A stretch of 64,000 nt of DNA from Gigaspora margarita. Its lineage: Eukaryota > Glomeromycota > Glomeromycetes > Diversisporales > Gigasporaceae. Positions 44,200-58,339 of this stretch are shown in pieces. Where the stretch lies: contig WTPW01002576.1 in the NCBI GenBank assembly GCA_009809945.1, forward strand, positions 1 through 64,000, read 5' to 3'. Both the position numbers and the translations under genes were made by a program. Position 1 is the stretch's first letter. Each line of letters opens with the position of its first letter. The notes below the pieces were generated by a model. That model ran no database searches and was not told where the DNA came from. It saw only the letters and a program-made list of their open reading frames with translations.

Positions 44200-46920
44200 C
44201 AAAAATACATAATCTGATTTTAAACTTGTATCAAAGTAATATAAATCTATACGTCAAAAATAGAATCGGTCATGAATAACCTCTAAAAAAAAAAAAGGAA
44301 CCGCATATTCAACATTAATTTCTGATGGTAGTTATGTTAAACAAAAACAGGAAAAAAAAGGTAAGAGGATAAGGCAAGGAAATAAAGCAAAAAAAATAAG
44401 TTTTTTTTGTCCTACAGTAGAAGCATAGAGTAACATGACCTGACTTTCTTGTGATTGGTCAATTGAATTTATATATTTTAAAGTACTTTTACTCCCTGAT
44501 ATAGTTTTTTTTTTTTTAAATATATAATATTATAGAAGATTTTTCACAAATGAAGCTTTAAGTATCTTGTGTATTTCTGGGATTCACCTTATCTGGATAT
44601 ACCTCACTTAGAGATGTTTCTTAAGCTAGATGATAAATATATGTGTTAAAGCTTCTAATTAACTCTCAAACGTAACTAACTTGTTTGAGAAAGAAATTTT
44701 AAAGTAATAGTAACTTTACAATAATATTAAATTAAAATCAATAAGTCTAAATTTGAAGTTTTTTAATATTATTTAAGGATGCGCTAAAATACTTATATGT
44801 ATTTTTTTTTAAGTAACAAATAAGGTTTTACTTCATTCATTTGTGGTTTATATTTTATTATGTAATTATGTATTATGTGACATATCATACATATACAACA
44901 TGTGCTTAATATTTTTCAAAGTGCAGTTAATGAACTAAAAGAAGTAAAGTCAGAATCTAATAGTTACTTATTGTGAAACTGAGATGTTTTTAATTTAGAA
45001 GTTGATTGTTAAGGGCAAAAATACTGACTTATATTTTGATTTGAAGACTATAACTCAGATTGATTGTGAGTTTGAACAAATTATTTCAAATAAGCTAGAA
45101 CGTTACTATATAATATGAATTTAATTTATTGAATTTTAATTCATTGACAAATTCTGTTTTTTATTTTTTTTTTTAACAGTATTATAATTTTATAAAATCA
45201 TAATTGAAAAGATATGTTGTACAAAATTTATGGGCGCTAACATCTTTTCCAAAGAAAGTTTTATAGATAAATCATTAGAAATAGTATATTAAAATAAATA
45301 TTAAATTTAATTAAGATTAACTGCTTTTGTGTTTTAAATGAAAAATAATCTGAATCTTATTTGCTTTGTGTAAAAAAAAATTTGTGTATCAGTAGTCAAT
45401 TACAAATATAATATTTGTTCAGAGTTTCATATGATTTTCATAACTTTTATTATAAATGCTTTATCTATTATAGTATATACTGAAAAATACAGAATGATTA
45501 ATGTTTTTTAATAAATAATATATAGTATATAATAAAGATATCCTTCATTAGGATTAGATATGGGCAAAGTTAGTTACATATTATTTGCAATAAGTCTAAG
45601 TTATAAAATTTCATACTTACAATTACACATAGATAACTAATCTTAATACATCTCGTTGAAGGCTAATCAATCAATTTTCTAAAGAAACACATTGCAACAC
45701 TACATTTAACCAGTCAATTAAACCTGTTAATTTCTCTTTTGTGTTTTATTACATTATTTGATCAAACTGATCATTTTTGTAATAATGCATAATTGAACAG
45801 TAGATAGTGGTAACTAGCAGTAGTTATCGAATAGCTTGTATATTTCGAGTAATTGGTGACTAGTGTGCTTTGACCAACCATCTATCAGCAGCAACTTCCG
45901 ATTTTTGAATTATATAATATGTTGTATGATTGTGTGGATTGTCATAAAGTTTATAAAAAAAAAAATTTCAATTCGTACTCAAAAATATTTAAAAATACTC
46001 AAAATTGATTTATAATATATATTTGATGATATATACTCTGAGAAAGATATGTATTTTGTAATTATTTTAACTGTTGTTGTACATATATTATGGGCAATTA
46101 AAAAAAAATTTTTATTATTACATTTTTATTTATTCTGTTTTTATTATAAAATAATTAGCAAGAAAAGAAAAAAAGATATTGTCATGAGTTGTAAACAATG
46201 TATATGTTGTGCATCAGATCGATTCTTGCGTCAGATGAAACCCGGCCTAAATTAGATTAGGGTTAGGGTAAAATTACGGTAAAGTTAAAAGTTTGTTTAG
46301 GCCAGCTATTGCTGATCATTTAATGCTAGTCAAATGATAGTTATCTGATGTGCGTCAGTTTCAATTTGACGCAAGTTTCAATCTGACGCACAATATATAT
46401 ATACGTATTATTCTGTTATTACCTTTTTTATCTTTTTTTTTTTTTGTTTTTTTTTTTTTTTTAAATGAGGTCTTGTTCATATCTTTATTAAGTAACTTAA
46501 TAAGCTAATTTATAGAAATTTATATAACCACTTAAACTGTACAATGATCTAGATGCATCTATAGTACTGTACAATGACAAAAATATATATAAATTACATG
46601 CAAGAATAGAAGTTCAGACTGACTATACAGTTAACACAACAGGATTACGCATATATTATTAATAATAATAAAATTCTTTGAGAAATTGATAAGGGCCATG
46701 TCATTAATCACCTGATTATTTTTTATCAGAGGCCTACTCTCCCTCCCTCTTCTTTAATATATATATAGTCAGGTTCTTATATATAATTTCAACTTTTTTT
46801 ACCCCCTCCACCTCCTAAAAAATCACCTGATTTTTGTCACTCCCCTAACCTATTATTTGGATTACTGTTTTGGCAGATTCTTTTTGGATTTTTTTTTAAC
46901 GGTTCACAATTTTTATAAAA
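44200..46920. repeat. Large inverted-duplication arm, partner of 30700-34300
   Basis: Reverse complement of 30700-34300 over most of its length. Landmarks are ggtaagaggataaggcaagg (44361), ttacaaatataatatttg (45402), tcctctttttgtg-like stretches and gtgctttgaccaacc (45868). Bases 44320-44510 also recur at 63780-63975. A Harbinger-type element (46693-46845) has landed in it. No protein is readable. Confidence 0.7.
46693..46845. mobile_element. PIF/Harbinger-type MITE, copy 4 (reverse orientation)
   Basis: 153 bp, gggccatgtcattaatca to atttttgtcactcccc, with TAA at 46690-46692 and 46846-46848. The paralogous site at 37420-37440 (gaaattgataaactattatt) is empty, which proves the insertion. Confidence 0.93.
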
Positions 46921-48139
46921 TTATACTTGAGAGTGCCCTTAAAATGGATCTACAAATTTAGGCTGTTGGAAATTAGTGTTTTCAGAGTTCTCACGAGAAC
47001 ATTATTATAAATTTGTGAACAGTATAAATTTTTTACTGTTTACTATTAAAAAATTCTTTGAGAACAGTAAACTAATAATATTGTTCTCATAATTAGCTAC
47101 ATAATTTCATACCATTGATTTGTTTTTTTTTTTTTTTTTTTTTAATAAGTGAGAACAATAAACAATTGTTTGAGATTACTTATAGCTATTATACTGTTCT
47201 CATAAGAACAATGAATCTGAAATTTCCAATACTGCTCAAGATTTTTAGATATTTGTGTAATATAAACAATTAACGATAAAACAAAGAAATCGTAAATAAC
47301 GCAAAATTTAACTATAACAACTGAAATTTTACTGATAAAGGTTTTTTTATATAAAATAAACAAAAAGGTATGTATTTATTATCAAAATCGTGTTAGCATT
47401 GGATATAGTTCCATTTTCTTGACATAAGGGCATTTAGTATTATGTTGTACAAAATCTATAGTCAAATTGTTACGGTATTGGTGCAGACATCTAGTTAGCT
47501 GGAAATTCAAAATCTATATATGGATATATAGTAGCATTGAATTTTAAATTTTTTACTTAAAATTTATATGTTTATTAAAAAAATAAATATATATGCATAA
47601 ATTAAACTTTATTTGTAATCTCATCTTAATACAAAAAAAACAAAATTTTATAAGTAATTATCATATATAGTTTAAAATATATATAAGCGCTAAACTTTAG
47701 TAAAATATATATTTTAGTAAAATACTGTAGAGTGCTAATTATTTTAAATTTAATAAAAAATTAGAGTTTTTTTAAACTAAAATAACTTTTTAATAAAAAG
47801 TTTTTTTTTAAAAAAAAAACCTTTTATATCTATATTCTTTAGGTTTCAAAGAATATTATTACAAAAAGATTTTTTTTTTTAAAAAAATATTATTGGTTAA
47901 AAAGCTATTAAAGTTTTAGTGCAAACAATTATTTTTTGTCCTGCAAACCATGCCAAAATTTTATAGATGTAACATTAGAGAAGTATTTAAAGTTAGGACT
48001 GATCTGTAATGAACTTTATTATTATTATTTTAATATATTTTATTATTATATATTCTGTTATTAAAAAAAAGACATTGTAACGGGCTTTATTATCTTTATT
48101 AGTATAGATCCGTTAATATTAGTTACTAAAATGGCACTT
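46921..48139. other. AT-rich spacer with inverted gttctca words
   Basis: Repeated agaaca and gttctca words around 46990-47220 form a weak inverted repeat, perhaps an old MITE. The minus-strand frame at 47142-47363 is not supported. No gene recognised. Confidence 0.4.
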
Positions 48140-51100
48140 TTCGTACACAAAAAAGAATATGTCAAATATCTGGAATATATATCATAAGTTCCTTTCCGTT
48201 GTACTTACTTAATTTTTAAAAATATTTAAACTATGAGCTTTCTCCTCTGAAAGACAACCTGCACAGTTCAAATTTTGAAAGTAATAACGAATAAAGTGTT
48301 CTATCGCTTGTTATATTTCTTCTTGAATTGATTATCGTAATTAATAAAATCAAGTCCTGTGATTATCGAGCTCAATCGAAAAGAAAAAGAGAGTAAAAGT
48401 TACTCAATTTCTAATTTGAACCCTTTATATATTCAGTCGTCATTGATTACCTTGTGATTTCAGTAAAAACATTCATAAGTTGTAACAATCATTAAGTTTC
48501 TTAACAATAGAATAGTATTTATAGAATTGATTAGTTAGTAAGGTAATATAGGAAATTAGAGCACTGTGTTACTAGAGTATAATAAAGAAATATAGAATAC
48601 TCAACTGTGTCAAGTCTGTTTGAATCCAATGACCTTTGCAACAAGCTTTGTTGGTGAATAACTCTAATTCCTTGGACCAAACTCAACACACGCCTCTATC
48701 GAAGTGCCTTATTTTATTAGGGTTAGATAGTTGTTAGTACGATTTAATTAACTATGCTACAACTACCCGGAAGCCTAGTCATCATTCACCATTACAACTT
48801 GTATAATTATTTTAATTATTCGTCTCGATAAAGCTATATAATCTTCAGTTTCTCTTTTTTAAAGGCAAAAACATTTTTAAAATTTTAAAATAAATCAATC
48901 TCAACTTCAACCTCAACCTCAATCTCAACCTCAACAAAATGCTAATATTCCTATAAATTCATCCTCTGATAATCTTACTGTTGAACCAATATATGAACAT
49001 TTAATTAATGGTACAACAGATTTGTTCAACACTAGAACACAAGAAACAGAAAATCAGGCAATTCCTCAATTCTCCGCCTTTATTTTTTTAGGATCACCTT
49101 TTTGTTAATTGTTATGTATATATGCACCTTATGTACTACTTCATCTCTATCATCACTTCCTTCTCCATTCCTCCTTCAACACTTCCTTCTCCACTGACAC
49201 CTCTCCTCATCATCACTTGATAGAAACATATCTTCAAATAACATACCAAATTATGATCAGAAAATATGTAAGGAAAATTGTCCTGTCACAAGATAATAGA
49301 ACTATTGTATCATTAGGTTTTGAATGTTTAAGATTTGCAAATTACTTTATTCTACTTTTACATTATCAACGAGATTAATGAAAAAGAATTCTTTCTTTGC
49401 GGGGAATTATATATTTTTAAAAAAAATTACCTTCTTTATGATTCTTAAAAAAACTTTTTCTCTTAAGTGAATGTGCATATTGCTATATAAGTCATCAATA
49501 AATTACTATATATTATATATTTCATTTATTTAAAAAATATTCAACAAATTACATATATGATGTATTGACATATGTTGTGTTTTATTCACAAGTTTTTTTT
49601 GGCAATGTGCCTGAAATAATCTTTCACAAAGTTACAAATTTTTATTATGTTTGAGAAATGATCATTCCAGACGCATTAATATATATATAAATTATAAATC
49701 AATGTGAGTTAAGGTTTTTTTTGTAGATTAATTTAGATTCCAGACCAACCAAATCATGAGCGCACACATCTTCTTCGTTTAATTATGTAAAACTCCATTT
49801 CTTGTATTTGAATATTAGATATGTATTGATAACGTAAAAGTTTTTTTTTACTTTGTCACCTCCGGTAAACATATTATAAAATGTTCAGACATATGTTTCA
49901 GAAAAAGTACTCTGTGTCAATTAAGTCATGTTATACGAGAGATAATTATATATAGTTTGCATGATCAAACAGATTGAACTCATTAAAGTATCTTTATTGT
50001 TTGATTTTTTAATCACGTGATTGCACAACCTATTTTATGGGGGATTTCGAGTCCGGAATTTCAGCATTTAAAGTTTTGGATCTATTTCTTTCTTTTTTTT
50101 TTTTTGAAGAATTGTTGATTTTTCCGAAATGTCTTTGTTGAAATGTAATTTTTTGGAAAGAAGAAGTACATGAATTTAATCGAACATATAAATGTATACG
50201 AAAATATTCTAGATTACGAACGATTAAAGGTGAATAAAAAAAATTTTGATATTCATAGCATTTGAAAGTATAATATAAAATAATATAAAAGTAGTGTTCT
50301 GAATAGTTGGATATGACGGATTCGGGATGATCATCCAATCCAAATTGTAAAATCAGTTTAAATCAAGAGATTCACATTGCACTAATATTAAAATAATTAG
50401 ACTTAAGATTATTTGTTGTAATTCTTTAAATACAAGTTTATGTGTATTGTAAATGCACATAGTCAAATTAACAAAGATGATACGTATGTATGTACTGCTG
50501 TACTTTACGTTATCTCTCATTATTATCAATTGATCAATTGTAATAATTGACCCAATACCAATATCGATGTTGTCATATGATTCATAATTACATATGTCAT
50601 AGATAAACAACTAAAGATTATTAAACTTAATCAAATGTTATAATTGCTAGTCAGATTTTACCTAAATAAAAAAAAATTATACAACAATTATTTTACAAAA
50701 ATCAAATAAGATTATATTAATTCTGAATTTGCTCCAATTCTAGTACCTACTTCAGTTTGATTATGTGCACTAGAGTATATATGCTGTTCCAATTAACAAT
50801 TCTAACAATCCCTAGATTATAGTAGATATTCTTTATAGTATATTACTCTTTATGTAAATATTACTAGATTTTCTTATATAGAAAGTCTTTTTTGTAATAA
50901 CATCTTTCAGGTGAGGTATAAAATGTGCTGATCAATTTATTTAATCGATAGCAATAGTCTTAATATACAATCAAAAAAATAAATCATATTAAAACAAGAA
51001 ATAATCAGGAGGTTTTTTTGAAACGATTTAACGATAACTTTAAAAAATCATTGTCTTAAAGTTATTAATATAGACATGTATTTTGGCCAATCAAAAAAAA

Positions 51101-52745
51101 ATCCTTTAGAAGCTTAATATCATTTGTAAATCTTAAAGTTATTCTGAAAACAATGATGTATGGAAAATCGATTAACTTAAAAAACTTAAAATCTATTTTT
51201 ATAAACAAAGAAATCAAAGGTTATACTAACTTTTGTTTCATCCCTGGTCAAAAAATAAACAAACGGTCATAAGTTCTCTTGGCGAGTACCTTTTTAAGGA
51301 AATTCATCGAATAGTTTAACAAATTAAATCATCCGCAAATCATATAATGGCAAAGCTTTGAACAGACTTATCATATAATTATCCATAATACCATATTAAG
51401 TAAATTTGTAAAGTTTCAGACTATGATTATTATTATTATTAAAAGATAATATCGATAACTGATAAGTTGATCACAATACTTTATATAACCCGAATATTTA
51501 GTATAATCTAATAGCATTACGTACCGTACATACGTACACAAGTACGTACAATGTACGTAAGTATTGTACATGCGGTCTTAAAATCAGTTAGAATGGTTAC
51601 TACAGTAATTTTTAAAAACAAGAACTTATTACTTGTATTGGAATTTTTCAATGAGTTCATTAGAGTATTATGTGACAAAAATAGTAATTCATAGATCTTT
51701 CGATGCGAATAATACTTTATGGTTACTAAAATATATCAAAAATAAATGAATAATTTACAAATTAGAATTCAAAGGGATTTTAAAGTTGATCGAAAATTTA
51801 ATATGTAACCTTTTGTTCCCTTAAAATATAGATGCGCAGAATGCATTACTTGTGGGAGAACAATAGCTAATATAAAAATACATATCTCCACAAAAGGTTC
51901 GTCATCACGAATTAATAAGCTTATTTTGATAAACTATTTAATAAATTTTTTGTCATAGTTTCGGTCATTTTTTTTGTAGTAAAATTTTATTTATGTAGTG
52001 CAGAGTTAACAAAATATTAAATGGCTAGATTATTTTAGTCTTTCTCGTGGAGAGGATGGTTGCCTAAAATTAAATTTGATTAAGACATGTATAGACTTAT
52101 AATACATGGAAAATTAGGTGTGAACCTTTTTACGCCTTAATAAAAAATGAATATTATGATCGCATGCCACAAGTACATCAGCATGTGAAAATAAATTTCC
52201 TTATAAGTTCCCAAAAAAATGATATTTTTTGCGCTATCCATATTTAAAAAAATGGCAGAATTGGGCTTTTTTAGCTTACTTTGAAATCCTTCTGAAAATC
52301 ATAAAGATTATACATTTCTATGCGTAATTAAACAAAAAATATTTGTAACAAGTTTCCCAAAATGTGCTACGTACAAATAAAGATAAATTAACATTACTTT
52401 ATTTTATGTGCTAAATTTTTTGCTCTCTTTTTTTGTGTTCTTTCAATTTAAAATTTGAAAATCATTTTTATCACTCTTGGAATAAATAGGTTTTTTTTCT
52501 TAGAGCGGATTAAAATTACCTAGTATATATACAATAGTATAAAGAAAATTTTTGAGCTATTAAAACAATTTGTTACTCATTCATATATAATGAGTAAATA
52601 TAATGAACGTGTACTTAAACATGTATAATAATTAAGTATATGATGAACTTGTGTAAACTTACACCCATGATATTCATAAAATTTCATGATACCAGAATCT
52701 GTGGTCTATTTATTAAAAGCATTTTAAGTAGAATTTCAACAATAG
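48140..52745 (+). repeat. Long duplicated block, copy A (longest)
   Basis: It matches C (59150-63770) to its end near 52745, and B (54880-58330) over the first 3.1 kb. It includes the degenerate equivalent of the small ORF (48893 on), a 90-codon frame at 49109-49378, and the ttacgtaccgtac region (51520). The frame at 49109 contains SQDNRTIVSLGFECLRFANY and is partly kept in B and D, so a decayed coding segment is possible. The class of the parent element is unknown. Confidence 0.78.
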
Positions 52746-54060
52746 TCATGTAAATCTTGTACTTATGACACTTTTTGTAACATAAGAAATTTTTTTTTGG
52801 AATATGCATAATATGAAACTATCAACAAAACCCCTATTCTTAAAATAATATAGGTTAGTGGCGAATGATGTAAGTTTTGACAAAATAAGGTCAGCTTGGA
52901 TTTTTGTGAAACAACCATTGTCTTTTTGAATAATGAAAAAAAATGTCATCGTCAAGTTAATTTAACTAAAAACTGTGGCAGATGACTGTTATATGCCGAT
53001 TTAGGGTAAAAATTGGTCTACCCTTCAAAAATATTATTATATCAATATAAATAAGAACTTTACACTTTAGTTTGATCAAAAAAAATCTCAAAATCTTCGG
53101 GAAAAGTCAGAAGGTGGTTTTGCTGGACCATGACCCATATATTCCCAAATAAAAATCATTTAAAATAAAATTTTTGAGGCGGTTCAACCAAAGTTGTTTA
53201 ATATAATCAAATAAAGTACCTTTTTATATCGTAATTAATCAGCCATTAACTTACTATTTTAGTTTTCATCGTAGGAGTTTTTATTACGAAAAAAAAAAAT
53301 ATAAGATCTGAAAATACATTACGGATCAAATATAAAGTATAAAAGTTTTGTTCTATAATATGAATTTTACTGCGTTCATGGGAAAGACTGAATGTTTAAC
53401 CAATGCCCGATAAGTATATGATATGATAAGAGAACATATATTAATCGCGAAGTAGTTCATTTCTTGATTCGATTCAATACGATATAATAATTAACATAAC
53501 TTGTTTTCTTTGTCTTGTGTGTAAAATAAAAAAAAATTTTATATACACTGCGTTACTGTATATGCATATATATATCTTTTGTATATCATATATTTATATA
53601 TATATATATAAATAAAATATATATATAATTTATTATATAATATTTTATTATATAAATGATATATATATATCTTTGTATATCATATATATTTATAGCACGG
53701 CCACTATTGATGAGTATTACACTATAAATAACTTTCTTTTTATTTCGTCATCCATGTTTGTTATATATTTGCAAGATGCTTACATCAACTATACTTATAT
53801 TATATTGCACTATACGAATTAAAAGGAGTTTAAAAAAAACAAATAGTATAATTTATGATCAATGACCGCCGTACTATATTATATATATATATAATAAAAA
53901 AAAATTTTTTTTTCTTTGATAACCACGTACTAACTTTATTAGACAAAGATTATTACATAAATCTAAATTACTGTTGGATCCAAAATTGTCTAGTTTTTGT
54001 ATAGTCTTTAAGGAATTCATATTCATTTGTTTACAACTTTAAAGTTCTTCCTCTTATGGT
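52746..54060. other. AT-rich spacer with AT microsatellites
   Basis: Tandem tatata tracts lie at 53560-53700 and 53875-53895. The minus-strand frame at 52746-52955 has no recognisable features. No gene. Confidence 0.5.
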
Positions 54061-54215
54061 TCCCTTTCTCTTACTTCCTTTTAGATTACTTCTCTCGGTT
54101 TATGACATCCTCCCTCTTATTCTTTATTAAAAAATGATGAAACCATTTGTTACATCTTTTTATCAGGTGATGCCCTGCAAACATTTCTGTATGTACAAAG
54201 ATAGAATATTGTTTA
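54060..54215. repeat. Dispersed repeat shared with 34300-34450
   Basis: Same orientation as 34300-34450; shared words include ttttagattacttct, cctcttattctttatta and acatttctgtatgtacaaag. Confidence 0.78.
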
Positions 54216-54285
54216 AATATCACATAATACGTATTCATCATACGGAAATTTGATTACATGAATCATTGATAAAATTGGTGGTTGA

Positions 54286-54571
54286 TAGGGTTCCTCAAAT
54301 TCAAATCAAATCAAATATTGGATCAATTTGAATTTGATCAAATCAAATTGATCCTGATTTGAATTTGATTTGATTTAAATATTTGGTTTTGAATTTGATT
54401 TGAATTTGAATTTTTAATAGTAATTTTCAAATCAAATCAAATATTTGTCAAATCAAATCAAATTTGGCCAGATTTGAATTTGATCAAATCAAATATAGTC
54501 AAATTTGAATTTGAATTTGATCAAATATTTGATTCAAATATTTGAAGATCAAATCAAATTGCGGAACCCTA
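54286..54571. mobile_element. hAT-type MITE filled with aaatcaaat simple repeat
   Basis: Ends tagggttcc and ggaaccct plus a final a give perfect 9-base inverted termini. The 8-bp duplication gtggttga is at 54278-54285 and 54572-54579. Almost all of the 286 bp is built from tcaaat and atttga words, so the whole element can fold on itself in many registers. TAGGG ends match the element at 39747. Confidence 0.9.
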
Positions 54572-54879
54572 GTGGTTGATTTGTATATACAATAAATTCA
54601 TTTTTAAAGTTAATGAAAATAATTTAATAACACATTCGTATATATATATTCGCTAAAATGTGTTCTTTTTAATACTATACATAGGTACATAACATATGGC
54701 GCATTGCTTTGCTGTTACCCAAATAAATTAAGAATGTACTACTAGTAACGATAGTTAGCCTGTTTATTCAAAATTAGGAATATCTATAAATCCCATTTTT
54801 TTTTACCTAATACATATTTTTATCTTTTATTATTAATCAATGTATACAATATGCTTATATAGGCATGTACATACATATA

Positions 54880-57800
54880 TGTGCTATTTGCCACAAAAAG
54901 AATATGTTAAATATCTGAAATATATGTCATAAGTCCTTTCCGCTGTACTCACTTAATTTTTGAAAGTATTTAAACCATAAGCTTTCTTCTCTAAAAGATA
55001 ACCTGCACAGTTCAACTTTCGAAAGTAATAATGAATAAAGTGTTCTATCGCTTGTTATATTTCTTCTTGAATTGATTATTGTAATTAATAAAATCAAGTC
55101 CCGTGATTATCGAGCTCGATCGAAAAGAAGTTACTAAATTTCTAATTAGATCCCTTTATATACTCAGTCATCATTGATTACTTTGTGGTTTCAGTAAAAA
55201 CTTAATTAAATCGATTACCCGTGATTCATGTGCACGTGACAATCATTAAGTTACTTAACAATAGAACAGTACTTATAGAATTGATTAGTTAGTAAGGGTA
55301 ATATAGGAAATTAGAGCACTGTGTTACTAGAGTATAATAAAGAAATATAGAAAACTCAACTTGTCAAGTCTGTTTTAATCTCATGAACTCAGCAACAAGT
55401 TTTGTTAGTGAATAACTCTAATTCCTCGGACCAAACTCAACATATGCCTCTATCGAAGTGCCTTATTTTATTAGGGTTGGATAGTTGTTAGTACGATTTA
55501 ATTAACTGTGCTACAACTACCTGGAAGCCTAGTCATCATTCACCATTACAACTTGTATAATTATTTTAATTATTCATCTCAATAAAGCTATATAATCCTC
55601 AGTTTCTCTTTTTAAAGACAAAAACATTTTTAAAATTTTAAAATGAATCAATCTCAACCTTAACCTCAATCTCAATCTCAACCTCAACAAAACGCTAATA
55701 TTCCTATAAATTCATCCTCTGATAATCTTACTGTTGAACCAAGATGTGAACATTTAATTAAAGGTACAACAGATTTGTTCAACACTAAAACACAAGAAAC
55801 AGAAGATCAGGCAATTCCTCAATTCTCCACCTTTATTTTTTCAGGATTACCTTTTTGTTGATTGTTATGTATATATGAACCTTATGTACTACTTCATCTC
55901 TATCATCACTTCCTTCTCCATTCCTCTTTCAACACTTCCTCCTCCACTGACACCTCTCCTCATCATCACTTGGTAGAAATATATATTCAAATAACATACC
56001 AAATTATAATCAGAAAATATGTAAGGAAATTGGCCTGTCGCAAGATAATAGAGTTATTGAATCATTATGCTTTGAATGTTTAAGATTTGAAAATTACTTT
56101 ATTCTACTTTTACATTATCAACGAGATTAATGAAAAAGAATTCTTTCTTTGCAGGGAAATATATATTTTAAAAAAAATACCTTCTTTATGATTCTTAAAA
56201 ACTTTTTCTCTTAAATGAATGTGCATATTGCTATATAAGTCATCAATAAATTACTACACATTATATATTTCATTTATCTAAAAAATATCCAACAAATTTC
56301 ATATATGATGTATTGATATATGTTGTGTTTTATTCACAAGTTTTTTCTGGAATGTGCCTAAAATAATCTTTCACAAAGTTACAAATTTTTATTATGTTTG
56401 AGAAATGATCATTCCAGATGCATTAATATATATATATATTATAAATCAATGTGAGTTAAGGTTTTTTTTGTAGATTAATTTAGATTCCAGACCAACCAAA
56501 TCATAAGATTTAGATTCTAGACCAACCAAATCATGAGTACACACATCCTCTTCATTTAATTCTGTAAAACTCCATTTCTTGTATTAGAATGTTAGATGTG
56601 TATTGATAACGTAAAAGTTTTTTTTATTTTGTCACCGGTAAACATATTATAAAATGTTCAGACATATGTTTCAGAAAAAGTATCTGTGTTAATTAAGTCG
56701 TGTTATACTAGAGATAATTATATAGTTTGTATGGTCGAACAGATTGAACTCATTAAAGTATCTTTATTGTTTGATCTTTTAATCACATGATTACACAACC
56801 TATTTTATAGATTTTTACAATGCTGTCCCCAAATTTCTGGGTCTGATGCGTTGGATCTAGGTTGACGTTTAGCCCTACTTGTTAGCAGGTTCTATAGCAA
56901 AATTATCAGCTGGCCATTTTTTACTTAATGAATGGATATGATTTATTAGTAAAATTTTTTATGATCTTGGGACAAAATTGATTAATTTCGATCCAGCCAA
57001 CCTGGTTCCGATGTACTCCAATATATCCTGACCCAGAATTTTGGGGCCCCCTGTATGAGTTTATTTTATAGGGATTTCTATAGGATTTCAAGTCCAGAAT
57101 TTCAGCATTTGAAGTTTTGGATCTATTTTTTTTTTAAAAAAAAGAATTGTTGATTTTTCCGAAATGTCTATTGAAATGTAAATGTAATTTGTTGAAGTGT
57201 AATTTGTTGGAAAGAAGAATGTACATGAATTTAATCGAACATATAAATGTATACGAAAATATTTTAGATTACGAATGGTTAAAGGTGAATAAAAAAATTT
57301 CGATATTCATAGCATTTGAAAGTATAATATAAAATAATATGAAAGTAGTGTTGGATACGATGGAGGGATTTTTATCCAATCTGAATCGTAAAATCAGTTT
57401 AAATCAAGAGATTCACATATGCACTAATATTAAAATAATTAGACTTAAAGGCTTTGGATTCAAACAGTTTTGGATCAATTCTGGATCAACCTGGATTTTT
57501 CGTATATTCAATAACCTAGAATTTAGATTATTTGTTGTAATTCTTTAAATACAAGTTTACATGTATCGTAAATACGCGTAGTCAAATTAACAAAGGTGAT
57601 GTGTATGTATGTACTGCTGTACTTTACGTTACCTCTCATTATTATCAATTGGTCAATTGTAATAATTGACCCAATACCAATATCAATGTTGTCGTACGGT
57701 TCATGATTACATACATCGTAGATACACATACTAAAGAGTATTAAACTTAATTAAATGTTATAATTGCTAGTCAGATTTTACCTAAGTAAAAAAATTATAT

Positions 57801-58330
57801 AACAATTATTTTACAAAAATCAAATAAGATTATATGAATCCTGAATTTGCTCCAATTCTAGTACCTACTCTAGTCCGATTATGTGCACTAGAGTATATAT
57901 GCTATTCCAATTAACGATTCTAACAATCTCTAGATTGTAGTAGATACTATCCATAGTATATACTCTTTATGTAAATATTGCCAGATTTTCTTATATAGAA
58001 AGTCTTTTTTGTAATAACATTTTCAGGTGAGATATAAAATGTACTGATTAATTAATATTTAATCGATAGCAATAGTCTTAATGTACAATCAAAAACTAAA
58101 TCATATTGAAACGAGAAATAATCAGGGGTTTATTTTGAAACAATTTAACGATAACTTTAAAAAATCATTGTCTTAAAGTTATTAATATAGACATACCAAT
58201 CAAAAAAATCCTTTCGAAGCTTAATATCATTTGTAATCTTAAAGTTATTCTGAAAACAATGACGTATAGAAAATCGATTAACTAAAAACTAAAAATCTAT
58301 TTTATAAACAAAAAAATTAAAGGTTATAAT
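54880..58330 (+). repeat. Long duplicated block, copy B
   Basis: It matches A and C from gtgctatttgcc through attaaaggttata. Compared with A and C it has a local duplication of gattccagaccaaccaaat (56476 and 56512). It also carries a Mutator-like MITE (56810-57061) and extra sequence at 57447-57525 that is shared with C but not A. The small ORF equivalent begins at 55643 and is degenerate. Confidence 0.82.
56810..57061. mobile_element. Mutator-like MITE, gatttt family, copy 2
   Basis: 252 bp with the 9-bp duplication tattttata (56801-56809 and 57062-57070). Copies A (near 50030) and C lack it. Homologous to 27792-28046. Confidence 0.93.
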
Positions 58331-58339
58331 TATTTTTCG

